This document shows positions 15,770-24,515 of a stretch of 64,000 bases of DNA, in pieces. This stretch comes from JAAUTS01 sp034440395 (GTDB taxonomy: Bacteria > Verrucomicrobiota > Verrucomicrobiia > Methylacidiphilales > JAAUTS01), in assembly GCA_034440395.1 (NCBI GenBank), contig JAWXBW010000048.1, positions 1 to 64,000 of the forward strand, written 5' to 3'. Each line of letters starts with the position of its first letter. Position 1 is the first letter of the stretch. The position numbers and the translations under genes were made by a program. The notes beneath the pieces are model-generated. The model did no database searches. It was not told the origin of the DNA and saw nothing but the letters and a program-made list of their open reading frames with translations.

Positions 15770-16375
15770 TTAGTTAGTAGAACCTTTTTCTATCCAGCCT
15801 CTATTTTGCATATATTCTTGTAAAGTTAGCGTTAATAGTCGCGCAGCCTCATTTTTTTGCAGAGCTAAAAACTCGGGTTGAGCCTCATTATTGTCTGGAG
15901 GGGTCGCTAACGGATCAAGCTTAACATCCTTAACTTCAATGTCATAGGTGAGGAAAGGCTGAATCCTCGAACGGTTTAGATCGAAAACAAAAACCGTGCA
16001 AAGTAAAGAGGGTTTACGTTTGGAGTTACTTAGGCTGGGATCGGGCAGTTGAACTTTGCGCAAGCGCCCCTCAATGAGCCAACTGTTAGGATGCTGGACA
16101 TCATTCGCCACGGAGCTGGGAATGAGTTGATTTAACCTGTCGGCAAAAGTTTCCGTAAGCTGGGCAGGAAAGTTGTTTTGTATAATAGCCTCATCGGCAG
16201 AAGAGACTTCTAAAATCCATTGGCAATCCGTGCTGTCGAAAGGCATGACAGTGATATGCTCAGGCCTGCTTAGTGGGGTGGGTCCTGTTGTGGGCTCGAT
16301 GCGGTTGGTTGAGACGGAGCCACAGCCTGAAAGAAAAATCAATGGTACTAATGCGAACGAGGATAAAAACTTCAC
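15770..16375 (-). CDS. Putative lipoprotein
   Basis: 201 residues. A signal peptide ends in the lipobox LSGC (Cys about residue 18), so it is probably lipid-anchored. The body has HITVMPFDSTD, NNFPAQLTETFADRLN, SWLIEGRLRKVQL and a C-terminal helix EAARLLTLTLQEYMQN, a layout like outer-membrane lipoproteins of the DUF4410/YajG type, though that likeness is weak. The gene is ten bases downstream of the CBM9-like gene on the same strand. Confidence 0.65.
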   Translation of the reverse strand: MKFLSSFALVPLIFLSGCGSVSTNRIEPTTGPTPLSRPEHITVMPFDSTDCQWILEVSSADEAIIQNNFPAQLTETFADRLNQLIPSSVANDVQHPNSWLIEGRLRKVQLPDPSLSNSKRKPSLLCTVFVFDLNRSRIQPFLTYDIEVKDVKLDPLATPPDNNEAQPEFLALQKNEAARLLTLTLQEYMQNRGWIEKGSTN

Positions 16376-16384
16376 CCGACCAAT

Positions 16385-17068
16385 TTAGAGCAAAGAACCG
16401 CCGGAGTGGAAGAGCAATCGTCGCCAAGCGGATTGATCATGAAAGTTGGGTTGTGGATAGGTTGACGTGGAGGATAAAACAGGCTGAGCCTCTCCTGCCG
16501 TGTAGTCATATCGACAAAAAGAGGCGAACCATGGCTCCACCGGATCCCAAGCGTGGGTTTCACAGATTAACAAAAAGGGGACACTAAGCAGAAGTTGCCA
16601 GCGGTTTTCTGCGGTTAAAATTCGAGTACTAGTTTTTAAGTACTTTTTAGAAATGAGAGATTGATTAAAAAGGGGTTTAGAGTCTGACAAGTTTCGCATC
16701 TTATCGTAAAAGAGAGCACTTTCAAAACGAAGTTGTAGGATTTGATTTTCTGGCGTTACGTGGAATTCGTAGTAAGCCTCTTGAGATTGAGGGCGAAGAA
16801 AGACTTCAAAAACATCTCCCAATGCCCACATTGGTTGATTCATCTCCGTAGCGCTGTTATGTATGGATTGATCGTTGAGATCGGCGATCACATAAAAGTG
16901 GGTGTCATCATAAAAAGTCGTGACGGATCCGCCGTCAAACGCTTTACCAGAGCTATTAGAATGCAGGGGTTGAAGTTCGACGGCATGGGGTGATAAAGCT
17001 CGAGAAGCCGTCTCGTTCCTATCCCAACTAAAAGGTTTTTCCAGTCGTGCGCAAAGAATATCTGACAT
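16385..17068 (-). CDS. CBM9-like carbohydrate-binding protein
   Basis: 227 residues resembling the family-9-like carbohydrate-binding (DOMON-related) beta-sandwich: TTFYDDTHFYVIADLNDQSI, then WALGDVFEVFLRPQSQEAYYEFHVTPENQI, then NRWQLLLSVPF and a terminal WRRLLF. No signal peptide or catalytic domain is present, so it is probably a cytoplasmic or unexported binding module. Such stand-alone modules are common in Verrucomicrobia and Bacteroidetes. Ligand unknown. Confidence 0.7.
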   Translation of the reverse strand: MSDILCARLEKPFSWDRNETASRALSPHAVELQPLHSNSSGKAFDGGSVTTFYDDTHFYVIADLNDQSIHNSATEMNQPMWALGDVFEVFLRPQSQEAYYEFHVTPENQILQLRFESALFYDKMRNLSDSKPLFNQSLISKKYLKTSTRILTAENRWQLLLSVPFLLICETHAWDPVEPWFASFCRYDYTAGEAQPVLSSTSTYPQPNFHDQSAWRRLLFHSGGSLL

Positions 17069-17079
17069 AATTAAGTAGT

Positions 17080-17511
17080 TTAAACATCAATGGGAGAGTC
17101 GATTACTTCCCAGGTGTGATCCGCTAAGAGGCGGGTCTTGGCTAAGAACTTCATCTGTGACGAACTCCATTCTTCTGGCGAAATTAAGGAGAGAAATGTA
17201 GTCCCCGAGCTACGTTCATAAAGGTAATAAAGTTGATTAATGACAGGCTCAGAACGAATTTCTGACTGATAAATACGATAGGACACCGTTGCTCTATCTT
17301 TAAGGATTTTAGCCTGTTTGGCTAAGGTTTCTACTTGTTGATAGATCTGTTTTAATTGGGTCTCTACTTGATACTCCATGGCCTCAAGTGCTTTCCCTTT
17401 CACTTTACCCATGTCTTCTGGTCGCACAATAAAGCCGCCACGTTGATGGGCATAGCTTAGGGCACTAAGGATCATATCGTCCGGGGCGGCATCAGGTGGG
17501 GCAACATTCAT
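17080..17511 (-). CDS. DUF2452-like protein
   Basis: 143 residues. SYAHQRGGFIVRPEDMGKVKGKALEAMEYQ, a helical coiled section QLKQIYQQVETLAKQAKILKDR, then IRSEPVINQLYYLY and FLSLISPEEW closely follow what I remember of the DUF2452 family found in Bacteroidetes and others. No membrane or signal segment. Function is unknown. It is 11 bases upstream of the CBM9-like gene, so the two and the lipoprotein may form one unit. Confidence 0.65.
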   Translation of the reverse strand: MNVAPPDAAPDDMILSALSYAHQRGGFIVRPEDMGKVKGKALEAMEYQVETQLKQIYQQVETLAKQAKILKDRATVSYRIYQSEIRSEPVINQLYYLYERSSGTTFLSLISPEEWSSSQMKFLAKTRLLADHTWEVIDSPIDV

Positions 17512-17575
17512 TTAGGTAAGGGTAATGCAATACCTGAATAAATCAATTAAAGTGCTTGGCCTGGGATGTGTTGAC

Positions 17576-19849
17576 CTACGGAGATTCTTCTGGACCGGCA
17601 CGTTCTGGTTGGGGTAGGGGAATGTTTAAAAGATAGATGGGTGACGAAGTCGCACAACGGAAAATGCGGGGCGACATTTCTAGAATCTGCGGATCCGCGA
17701 TAGTGGAATGAGTCTCCAAACCTTGGGCCTGAGCTGCACTGAGGCTGATGTCTTTGACTCCGCCAATTTCTCCTGGGGCAAGAAGGTGCTTCCAGGGATC
17801 GTCACGGAAATAAACGGACGGAGCACTCTGTTTGGTCACATCCCAAAGCAAGTTCATATCACAGCGCAAATCTTTTTGCTGAAACTTACATTGATTATCG
17901 GAAAACAAAGGCTGACCATTGGTAAGTAAAATGTTATGGATAATGGTCGCACCAGGTTCGGGGTAATCGACTTGCTTACTAACGTCACGCTCACCTGAGA
18001 GACCGAGCAGGCTGCCACCTGGCTCTGGGGTCGCAAGTTGTTCAGCGTCGGGGCTGTTGGCAGGTGCTCCATGGACAGCGACAGACGTCGTGGCGAAAAG
18101 ATTGTAGCGGTAGATATTTTGTCGCCCCCAGTGTTCAAAAAAGGAATTGGAAGCAGGGCCTAGGCACACGTTACTTTCAACGGTAATAAAGGAGCTGCCT
18201 TCGTCTAAATAAATACACCACGCTCCGTAGTTAGCCGCAGCGATGTCGTGGATGACATTTCCTTTTAAACGCGTACCAGGCTGCACGCCCAGTGTGTAGA
18301 TCCCGCCCATATCGCTGAGGCCGCCGCGTTGTCCTAAGTGATGAATGCGGTTGTAGTCTATTCGGTTTTCGCGCGAAATATTTTGATCGTAACCCCAGAC
18401 CCAGCCACAGGAAATGCCGCTATACGAGAGGTCGTAGATTTCATTATGAGCGATGACATTACGGAAACTGTGCATGGATAAAACGCCGACAGCAGCGGGG
18501 AAGACGTGGCCCGCGTTATGGATGCGGCAGTGGGTGATATGATGATGACTGTTTTGATCCGACACGGGTGCGTCGAGGTCACCGCCATCCATCATCACGC
18601 CACCAGCACCGAGGTCGCGCATTGTGCTGGCGTGGATACGGCATTGGCGAGCACCTTCCAGCAGTTGAATCGCATACGCGCCCGTGTGCTCGATCACACA
18701 ATGTTCAATCACGCAGAGGCGTGCATGCTCGATACGAATGGCGGCGGAGGTGTTGGCAGCGGCTTGAGGAAAGGCAGCAAAGGGAACGTCATAAGGAGTT
18801 TCCAAACATTGTTTGCGGAAATGTTTAGACGAATCATGCAGGCGCGGGGAGCGTCCGCTCTCTTGCATGGGATCGCAACGCTGGAAAATACTCTCAGGGT
18901 GTTGTACTTCCGTATGCTGAAAGGTGATTCCGTAAAACTCGACGCCACGCACAGGTTCTGAACCTGTGCCTTCGATCCTGATGAGTTGGCGCGCTACCGG
19001 GATCACAGCTTCTAAGGAGTCTGCCTGTTCACCTGCCCGAGGCACGTAGTAGATGAGTCCTTCTGCACGATCAGCGTAAAATTCACCAGGATTGGCTAAG
19101 CCTTCAAAAACATTCTCTAAATAATACTTAGCAAAGCGTGAGTCCCACGCATCACGCAAAGGAAAGAGAGAGCGCCGAGAAGATTTAATAAGCCTTTTCT
19201 CAGCATCGCACTCAGCAATCGGCATTCGTTCGATTACCCAAAAATGACTAACGATAGCGTCGATATCATTTACGTTACGCCAAGCGGCATTAAAATCGCC
19301 TTCTTTAAACTGGAATTGTTGATGGCTAGTAAACAGCTCAAAAGGTTGGTTCAAGTCAAGACTAGGCACGGCCTCCATCCAGCTCCAACCTTCACGAGGC
19401 CAACGCGGACGTTGCGTCCGTTGACCGTGCACGTAGAGGGAAAGAGGTGGGTGACCTTTGGTGAAAAAAGTATTAGCTTCCGCTACGAAAACGTTTAAGC
19501 CAGAAGCCAGAGTCCTCTCTTGCCAACCTGTTACTCTTCGACCTCCTGAGATAATAGGCGTTTCATCTGCCCATGAGCGGAAAAGAATGCCGCCGTCTTC
19601 GTGAGAAAAAACTAAAGGCTTTGTCAGTAAATAATTTCCGCCATGCAGCCAGATCGTGACCGTTTGACCGAGTGCCCCTTGGCGTCTGAGTTGACGCACA
19701 CGATCTAACACGATGACGAGACTTTTCAGCGGCCCGTCAAAACGGCTTGGGTCAGGGGAAGGAAGGAACCCCGTCCAGTTATCGTTCCCGGTGTGTGGAC
19801 AGACGTGGAGAGAAGAGAGTTGAGATGCTTGGACATGAGGGAGGGACAT
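17576..19849 (-). CDS. Right-handed beta-helix repeat protein
   Basis: 757 residues from the ATG at 19849 (a GTG 11 codons earlier is possible). The N-terminal part (VTIWLHGGNYLLTKPLVF ... IISGGRRVTGWQ) is typical of large proteins with a parallel beta-helix. The middle carries successive short strands such as IEHCVIEHTGAYAIQLLEGARQC and NVIAHNEIYDLSYSGIS, i.e. PbH1 repeats. These folds occur in polysaccharide lyases and hydrolases. No clear signal peptide is seen, which is odd for a polysaccharide enzyme. Substrate unknown. Confidence 0.8.
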   Translation of the reverse strand: MSLPHVQASQLSSLHVCPHTGNDNWTGFLPSPDPSRFDGPLKSLVIVLDRVRQLRRQGALGQTVTIWLHGGNYLLTKPLVFSHEDGGILFRSWADETPIISGGRRVTGWQERTLASGLNVFVAEANTFFTKGHPPLSLYVHGQRTQRPRWPREGWSWMEAVPSLDLNQPFELFTSHQQFQFKEGDFNAAWRNVNDIDAIVSHFWVIERMPIAECDAEKRLIKSSRRSLFPLRDAWDSRFAKYYLENVFEGLANPGEFYADRAEGLIYYVPRAGEQADSLEAVIPVARQLIRIEGTGSEPVRGVEFYGITFQHTEVQHPESIFQRCDPMQESGRSPRLHDSSKHFRKQCLETPYDVPFAAFPQAAANTSAAIRIEHARLCVIEHCVIEHTGAYAIQLLEGARQCRIHASTMRDLGAGGVMMDGGDLDAPVSDQNSHHHITHCRIHNAGHVFPAAVGVLSMHSFRNVIAHNEIYDLSYSGISCGWVWGYDQNISRENRIDYNRIHHLGQRGGLSDMGGIYTLGVQPGTRLKGNVIHDIAAANYGAWCIYLDEGSSFITVESNVCLGPASNSFFEHWGRQNIYRYNLFATTSVAVHGAPANSPDAEQLATPEPGGSLLGLSGERDVSKQVDYPEPGATIIHNILLTNGQPLFSDNQCKFQQKDLRCDMNLLWDVTKQSAPSVYFRDDPWKHLLAPGEIGGVKDISLSAAQAQGLETHSTIADPQILEMSPRIFRCATSSPIYLLNIPLPQPERAGPEESP

Positions 19850-19882
19850 GATTTGAAATTGCTGCGTTGTCGCTCGAAGCAC

Positions 19883-20194
19883 AAGATTCTTTGTTAACTT
19901 TCTTTTTATAGAAATGCGCTACTTTAATCTTAGTCAATCAACCGGCAGAGGCTCGAACTTGACTGATGCACCTACACCTATGACCTCAACGGCAACCGCA
20001 TAGGAAAAAGCCTTGAGAACGGGACAGCGACCAGTTACAGTTACGACAACGCATCGAGACTAACCCAAATGAAACACATTAAGGGAGTAACGATATTAGC
20101 TTAGCACCTAAGCCCTGTCCTTAACTCAAAAAATCAATAAATCTCCGCTGCTTGCATTCTGACTAATCGACCTCAGTGTTTACGTATATACTTT
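19883..20194. other. Intergenic region with a decayed coding remnant
   Basis: This 312-base gap between the beta-helix gene and the mrp-type gene has no intact gene. Its centre holds an RHS/YD-repeat fossil (see 19967-20104). A TATACT lies at 20187-20192, two bases before the mrp start, too close to serve as its -10 box. Confidence 0.7.
19967..20104 (+). pseudogene. RHS/YD-repeat protein fragment
   Basis: Between an in-frame stop at 19964-19966 and TAG at 20102-20104 lies an open stretch encoding YTYDLNGNRIGKSLENG, then YSYDNASRLTQM. Those are two consecutive YD repeats as in RHS toxins and related cell-surface proteins. There is no start codon and no signal, so it is a fossil of a much larger gene that has been deleted. 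Confidence 0.75.
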
Positions 20195-21247
20195 ATGGCT
20201 ACTCAAGAACAGATTTTAGACTATCTAAAGCAAATCAAATATCCAGGATTTAGCCGAGACATCGTCTCCTTCGGCTTAGTCAAAGGTGTTGAGGTGAAGG
20301 GAGCGGATGTGACCTTGCACTTAGAAGTGACAACGGGGGATGCTCGTATAGCGGAGCATCTTAAGGTGGAGATTGAGAGGGTTTTAAGTGCGGAATCCTC
20401 CATAGCATCAGTGGAGATTGATCTAAAAGTGACAGCTCCGATTCAAGCGGCGATGGAGGCGGGGGATCTTCCTAAAAATGCTATTCCGGGCGTGAGTCAC
20501 GTGGTGGCAGTGGCCAGTGGTAAGGGAGGAGTGGGTAAATCGACCGTGGCGAGCAACTTGGCGGCAGCCTTGGCTAAATTGGGGCTCAAGGTTGGTCTAT
20601 GTGATTGCGATCTTTATGGCCCAAGTATAGGCATGATGTTTGGGACAACGGATCGGCCCATGGTTAATGATGAGGAACAGATTATCCCGGTTAAACGGCA
20701 TGGCCTGAGTTTGATGAGTATGAGCTTTTTGGTTGAGGAAGAGGCTCCGGTGATTTTACGTGGCCCGATGGTGACACGTTACACGCAACAATTTTTACGT
20801 AACGTGGCGTGGGGGAATCTAGACGTATTAGTTTTAGACTTACCACCTGGGACAGGTGACATTCAATTGACCATCGTCCAGACGGTGGCTTTGAGTGGAG
20901 CGGTTCTAGTGAGCACCCCGCAGGAGGTGGCGTTAATGGATGCTCGTAAAGCAGCCGCCATGTTCCATAAGGTTAATGTGCCTATCCTGGGTTTAGTGGA
21001 AAACATGAGTTACTTTTTGTGTCCAAGTGATGGCCAGCGTTATGACATCTTCGGGCATGGCGGTGGGGGCAAGGAGGCGGCTAAACTTAAGGTGCCTTTA
21101 CTGGCAGAAGTGCCGATTGAAATAGGAGTGCGGGAGGCTGGGGATGAGGGAATGCCTGTAGTTCTAAGAAACTCTGCGAGTGCAGCGGCACAAGCTTTTA
21201 TGAAAATGGCGGAAGAACTCGTCGCTCTACTCAAATTAAAGCTTTAG
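20195..21247 (+). CDS. Mrp/ApbC-family P-loop ATPase
   Basis: 350 residues. An N-terminal MIP18/DUF59 domain (about 1-80) is followed by a MinD/ParA-like ATPase with SGKGGVGKST (about 108-117), CDCDLYGPS, LDLPPGTGDIQL and IFGHGGGGKEA. Family members are Fe-S cluster carriers. The conserved CxxC that bridges the cluster is only half present here: MSYFLCPSDG has C276 but Asp at the position of the second Cys (279). It may therefore not bind a cluster in the usual way. Confidence 0.88.
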   Translation: MATQEQILDYLKQIKYPGFSRDIVSFGLVKGVEVKGADVTLHLEVTTGDARIAEHLKVEIERVLSAESSIASVEIDLKVTAPIQAAMEAGDLPKNAIPGVSHVVAVASGKGGVGKSTVASNLAAALAKLGLKVGLCDCDLYGPSIGMMFGTTDRPMVNDEEQIIPVKRHGLSLMSMSFLVEEEAPVILRGPMVTRYTQQFLRNVAWGNLDVLVLDLPPGTGDIQLTIVQTVALSGAVLVSTPQEVALMDARKAAAMFHKVNVPILGLVENMSYFLCPSDGQRYDIFGHGGGGKEAAKLKVPLLAEVPIEIGVREAGDEGMPVVLRNSASAAAQAFMKMAEELVALLKLKL

Positions 21248-21395
21248 AATGCAGCCAATTAAAATTACTTTAGGCCTACGAAATAGATTCTAAGTTGTTG
21301 TTTTTGAGATTATTGCAGATGTTGTGGTGCAGGTAACGGTGGGTTTAAAAATTGACAGGTTCCTTAGTTGTAGTAACAGTAAAGAAATCATATCT

Positions 21396-21605
21396 ATGAC
21401 GAATACGTCAACAGACCAAGAAAACTACTTTAAGAATTCCGCACTCTACCGAGAGTTTCTCGCAGAGAGGCAGGAAATCTTGAGGCATAAGTGGATTGAG
21501 AGCGAGAAGCTTGGTTATGATATCGGCTTTGAAAAGGCTTTACTCGATTGGATTGTAAAATATCGCTCAAGCTGGAGAACGGATCGACATCCTACACCCC
21601 ATTAA
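21396..21605 (+). CDS. Small conserved-looking hypothetical protein
   Basis: 69 residues from the ATG at 21396. Content: YFKNSALYREFLAERQEILRHKW, then IESEKLGYDIGFEKALLDWIVKYRSSWR, a helical protein with many charged residues. I do not know its function. TTGACA at 21352-21357 upstream may be a -35 box. It precedes the PyrR RNA element by about 20 bases but is not obviously part of the pyr operon. Confidence 0.65.
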   Translation: MTNTSTDQENYFKNSALYREFLAERQEILRHKWIESEKLGYDIGFEKALLDWIVKYRSSWRTDRHPTPH

Positions 21606-21624
21606 CCTTTTTAAATAGACCTTA

Positions 21625-21657
21625 ACCTTTAATAGAGTCCTGCGAGGCTCTGAAGGT
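21625..21657 (+). promoter_or_regulatory. PyrR-binding RNA loop overlapping the pyrR ribosome-binding site
   Basis: The leader reads ACCTT (21625-21629), then AGAGTCCTGCGAGGCTCT (21634-21651), then GAAGGT. This matches the PyrR-binding loop known from Bacillus (AGUCC ... GAGGCU ... AAGG). AGAG pairs with CTCT, and ACCTT pairs with AAGGT at 21653-21657. AAGG is also the Shine-Dalgarno sequence of the GTG start at 21663, so closing the hairpin would hide it. No terminator follows, so control should be translational, as described in mycobacteria. Confidence 0.8.
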
Positions 21658-21662
21658 AACAT

Positions 21663-22190
21663 GTGAACCATAACGTATTATTAGATTCTAAAGCCATCGA
21701 ACGCGCATTAAACCGCGTCGCCCACGAAATACTGGAGTCTATTCCAGATACATTCCCTTTAGCATTCATTGGAATCCACACGCGCGGCATTCCCCTAGCA
21801 CAACGTTTGCAAACTCTTTGCGCCACATTCGAGCCGAGCCGCCCTATCTTGCCTGTGGGTAAATTGGACATTACTTTTCATCGGGACGACTTATCAAGAT
21901 CCCTGCCTATGCCGAAGGAGACGGACGTTCCTTTCGATGTGAGTAAGCAAATGGTTATCCTTGTCGATGATGTTCTTTCCACAGGTCGAACGGTCAGTGC
22001 GGCACTCAATTCACTGGTGGATCTCGGTAGGCCTAGAGCCATACGTCTAGCTGTTTTAGTGGATCGTGGCCACCGGGAGCTACCCATCCGGGCGGACTAT
22101 GTGGGTAAGAATTTACCTACATCTCCTGACCAAATCGTTAAGGTTAAGTTAACGGAGATCGACGGTATAGACGAGGTAGTTTTTAAATGA
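21663..22190 (+). CDS. pyrR: Bifunctional PyrR: pyr regulator / uracil phosphoribosyltransferase
   Basis: 175 residues, starting at GTG 21663 six bases after AAGG. The PRPP-binding loop is VILVDDVLSTGRTV, and FIGIHTRGIPLAQRL and VLVDRGHRELPIRADYVGKNLPT are typical of PyrR. PyrR binds UMP/UTP and then an RNA loop in pyr mRNA; a matching loop lies immediately upstream. It overlaps pyrB by four bases (ATGA), so pyrR-pyrB-pyrC is one operon. Confidence 0.95.
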   Translation: MNHNVLLDSKAIERALNRVAHEILESIPDTFPLAFIGIHTRGIPLAQRLQTLCATFEPSRPILPVGKLDITFHRDDLSRSLPMPKETDVPFDVSKQMVILVDDVLSTGRTVSAALNSLVDLGRPRAIRLAVLVDRGHRELPIRADYVGKNLPTSPDQIVKVKLTEIDGIDEVVFK

Positions 22191-23149
22191 ATTGGACACG
22201 TAAGGATTTAGTCGGCATCCGCGAGCTGAGCGCAGAAGAAATCACTTTGCTGCTGGACACCACCGCTTCTTTTAAAAGTATTTTAAATCGGCCCATTAAA
22301 AAAGTTCCGTCTTTGCGCGGAAAAACGGTGGTGAATCTATTTATCGAACCCAGCACACGGACGCGCATCTCCTTTGAGCTAGCGGCGCAAAGATTAAGCG
22401 CAGACGTCATCAGTGTTTCTAAGGAGTCTAGTAGCATTAAAAAAGGTGAAACGCTTAAAGACACTGCCTTAAATCTACAAGCTCTGAATGTGGATTTTAT
22501 TATTCTACGTCACACGGCGGCGGGTTCAGCCCAGTTTCTAGCGGAACGTTTAAAATCCTCTATCATCAATGCCGGTGACGGATCCCACGAGCACCCGACG
22601 CAAGCTTTGTTAGACACCTTTACTTTGCGAGAAAAACTTGGATCCGTAGCTGGTAAACATGTCGTGATCGTGGGTGACATTCTTTACAGTCGGGTCGCTC
22701 GTTCTAACATCTGGGCCTTGACCAAACTTGGAGCTAAAGTCACCTTAGTCGGCCCTTCTACTCTGGTGCCTGACATGTTTAAACAGATGGGGGTGGAAGT
22801 GCGTCGGGATCTCGATGCGGTGCTCCCTGAAGCGGACGTGGTGAATCTCCTCCGCATCCAACATGAACGCCAGCAGAAAACGATGTTTCCCTCATTAGGA
22901 GAGTATGTTTCCCTCTTTGGCCTAACCGCCAGCCGCTTTAAAAAATGTAAAGAAAATGTCCTCATTATGCACCCCGGACCGATGAATCGTGGGGTAGAGA
23001 TAGCAAGTGAAGTAGCCGACGGACAGAACTCCGTCGTGTTAGAGCAAGTGACCAATGGCTTAGCTGTGCGCATGGCGGTGCTGTATCTCTTAAGTGGCGG
23101 AAGCTCTGTTGAGCCTTCTCTAGCGGCTGCAGCGGGAGCTGAATTATGA
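22187..23149 (+). CDS. pyrB: Aspartate carbamoyltransferase catalytic subunit
   Basis: 320 residues. Carbamoyl-phosphate binding EPSTRTRISFELAAQRL, the HPTQALLD loop and HPGPMNRG are all present. It catalyses the committed step of pyrimidine synthesis (carbamoyl phosphate + aspartate). It overlaps both pyrR and pyrC by four bases. No pyrI regulatory subunit gene is adjacent, consistent with control through PyrR. Confidence 0.97.
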   Translation: MNWTRKDLVGIRELSAEEITLLLDTTASFKSILNRPIKKVPSLRGKTVVNLFIEPSTRTRISFELAAQRLSADVISVSKESSSIKKGETLKDTALNLQALNVDFIILRHTAAGSAQFLAERLKSSIINAGDGSHEHPTQALLDTFTLREKLGSVAGKHVVIVGDILYSRVARSNIWALTKLGAKVTLVGPSTLVPDMFKQMGVEVRRDLDAVLPEADVVNLLRIQHERQQKTMFPSLGEYVSLFGLTASRFKKCKENVLIMHPGPMNRGVEIASEVADGQNSVVLEQVTNGLAVRMAVLYLLSGGSSVEPSLAAAAGAEL

Positions 23150-24438
23150 AAAATGCTCTATGGATTAAAAATGCGCGTATCATTGACCCCGCTAACTCTG
23201 TTGATGCCGTCATGGATCTGCGGGTGCAGGACGGCAAAGTGGTGGAGACTTTTTCTGCTTCCACTACGCCGAATGTAATTGAAGCGAACGGTCTTGTTCT
23301 AGCACCAGGCTTAATCGACATTCATGTGCATTTACGTGAACCTGGTCAATCGGCCAAGGAGACTATTCGCACCGGAACAGAAGCGGCAGCGGCTGGTGGG
23401 TTCACGACAGTCATCGCCATGCCTAACACCTCTCCTGTGGCAGATGGAGTTGATGTTATTGCTTGGATTCAGCAACGTGCGAGAGAAACAGCTGTCGTTA
23501 ATGTCTTACCGACGGGCTGTATTTCCATGGATATGAAGGGAGAGTTATTAGCCCCGATAGGTTCTCTGGTTAAGGCCGGTATCGTGGCCATTACGGATGA
23601 TGGGCAGTGTATTCAAAGTAACGAACTTATGCGACGTGCTTTGGAGTATGCTAAGATGTTTGATATTCCCGTGTTCGATCATTGTCAGGATTTTAAGCTA
23701 ACCGCTGAAGGTGTGATGAATGAAGGCTATTGGTCTCATGTGCTAGGATTGAAAGGATGGCCTGCCATTGCTGAGGAGGTTATTATAGCCCGGAACGCTT
23801 TACTGGCCGAGCTCACAGGTGCGCATGTGCATTGTCAGCACGTGACCAGTGCGGGCGGGGTGCGCATACTACGGGAAGCGAAGGAGCGCGGAGTTTCTAT
23901 TAGTGGCGAGATTTGTCCGCACCATATTTGTTTAACGGATGAGATGCTACAAGGTTACGATACAAATTTTAAAATGAATCCGCCGCTGCGCACGCCACGG
24001 GATATTAAGGCTCTGTTAATTGGGGTGGCGGACGGAACGATAGAATATTTGGCTAGTGACCATGCGCCGCACTGTAATTATGAAAAAGAGGTGGAGTTTG
24101 ATGACGCGCCCTTTGGCATTCTTGGGTTAGAAACGGAATTGGGTCTTTTTTTAACCCACCTCGTGCATGCGGGTGTTATTACGTTGCCTGATATGATTGC
24201 GCGGCTCACGAGTAAACCTGCCGATTTAATCAAAAGCCGTAAGGGCCGATTAAATGTGGGGGCGGATGCTGACATTGTTTTGATTGATCCTCAGCTGAAA
24301 TGGAAAGTAGATAAGAGCCTCATGCTTTCGAAATCACGAAACACGCCCTTTGATGGGATGGAGCTTACCGGGCGTGCCGTCATGACCATCGTTGGGGGTC
24401 GTATCGTTTGGACCTTACAGAATGGCATTGTTGTTTGA
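23146..24438 (+). CDS. pyrC: Dihydroorotase
   Basis: 430 residues, type I dihydroorotase. Zinc ligands are in DIHVHLREPGQ, with MPNTSPV, DDGQC, DHCQD, HVHCQHVTSAGGVR, CPHHICLTD, and the catalytic Asp in SDHAPH. It closes carbamoyl-aspartate to dihydroorotate. The gene starts inside the end of pyrB (four-base overlap) and ends the operon. Confidence 0.97.
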   Translation: MKNALWIKNARIIDPANSVDAVMDLRVQDGKVVETFSASTTPNVIEANGLVLAPGLIDIHVHLREPGQSAKETIRTGTEAAAAGGFTTVIAMPNTSPVADGVDVIAWIQQRARETAVVNVLPTGCISMDMKGELLAPIGSLVKAGIVAITDDGQCIQSNELMRRALEYAKMFDIPVFDHCQDFKLTAEGVMNEGYWSHVLGLKGWPAIAEEVIIARNALLAELTGAHVHCQHVTSAGGVRILREAKERGVSISGEICPHHICLTDEMLQGYDTNFKMNPPLRTPRDIKALLIGVADGTIEYLASDHAPHCNYEKEVEFDDAPFGILGLETELGLFLTHLVHAGVITLPDMIARLTSKPADLIKSRKGRLNVGADADIVLIDPQLKWKVDKSLMLSKSRNTPFDGMELTGRAVMTIVGGRIVWTLQNGIVV

Positions 24439-24466
24439 TGCGATTAGGCTTTTTATGGAAGGGTAT

Positions 24467-24496
24467 TTGACAATGCCCTAAGTGTGAATAAATTAT
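24467..24496 (+). promoter_or_regulatory. Candidate sigma-70 promoter for kamA
   Basis: A perfect -35 TTGACA at 24467-24472 and AATTAT at 24491-24496 are spaced by 18 bases. Transcription would start about 24503, giving a short leader of ~13 bases before the TTG start at 24516. Confidence 0.5.
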
Positions 24497-24515
24497 TTCT
24501 AACCAAGATAATACG

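Noticed and set aside
18506..18961. 151-codon plus-strand frame inside the beta-helix gene
   Set aside because: Antisense to a continuous 757-residue gene with clear repeat structure; no homology features.
20187..20192. TATACT just before the mrp-type gene as a promoter
   Set aside because: Only two bases before the ATG, and no acceptable -35 box at the right distance.
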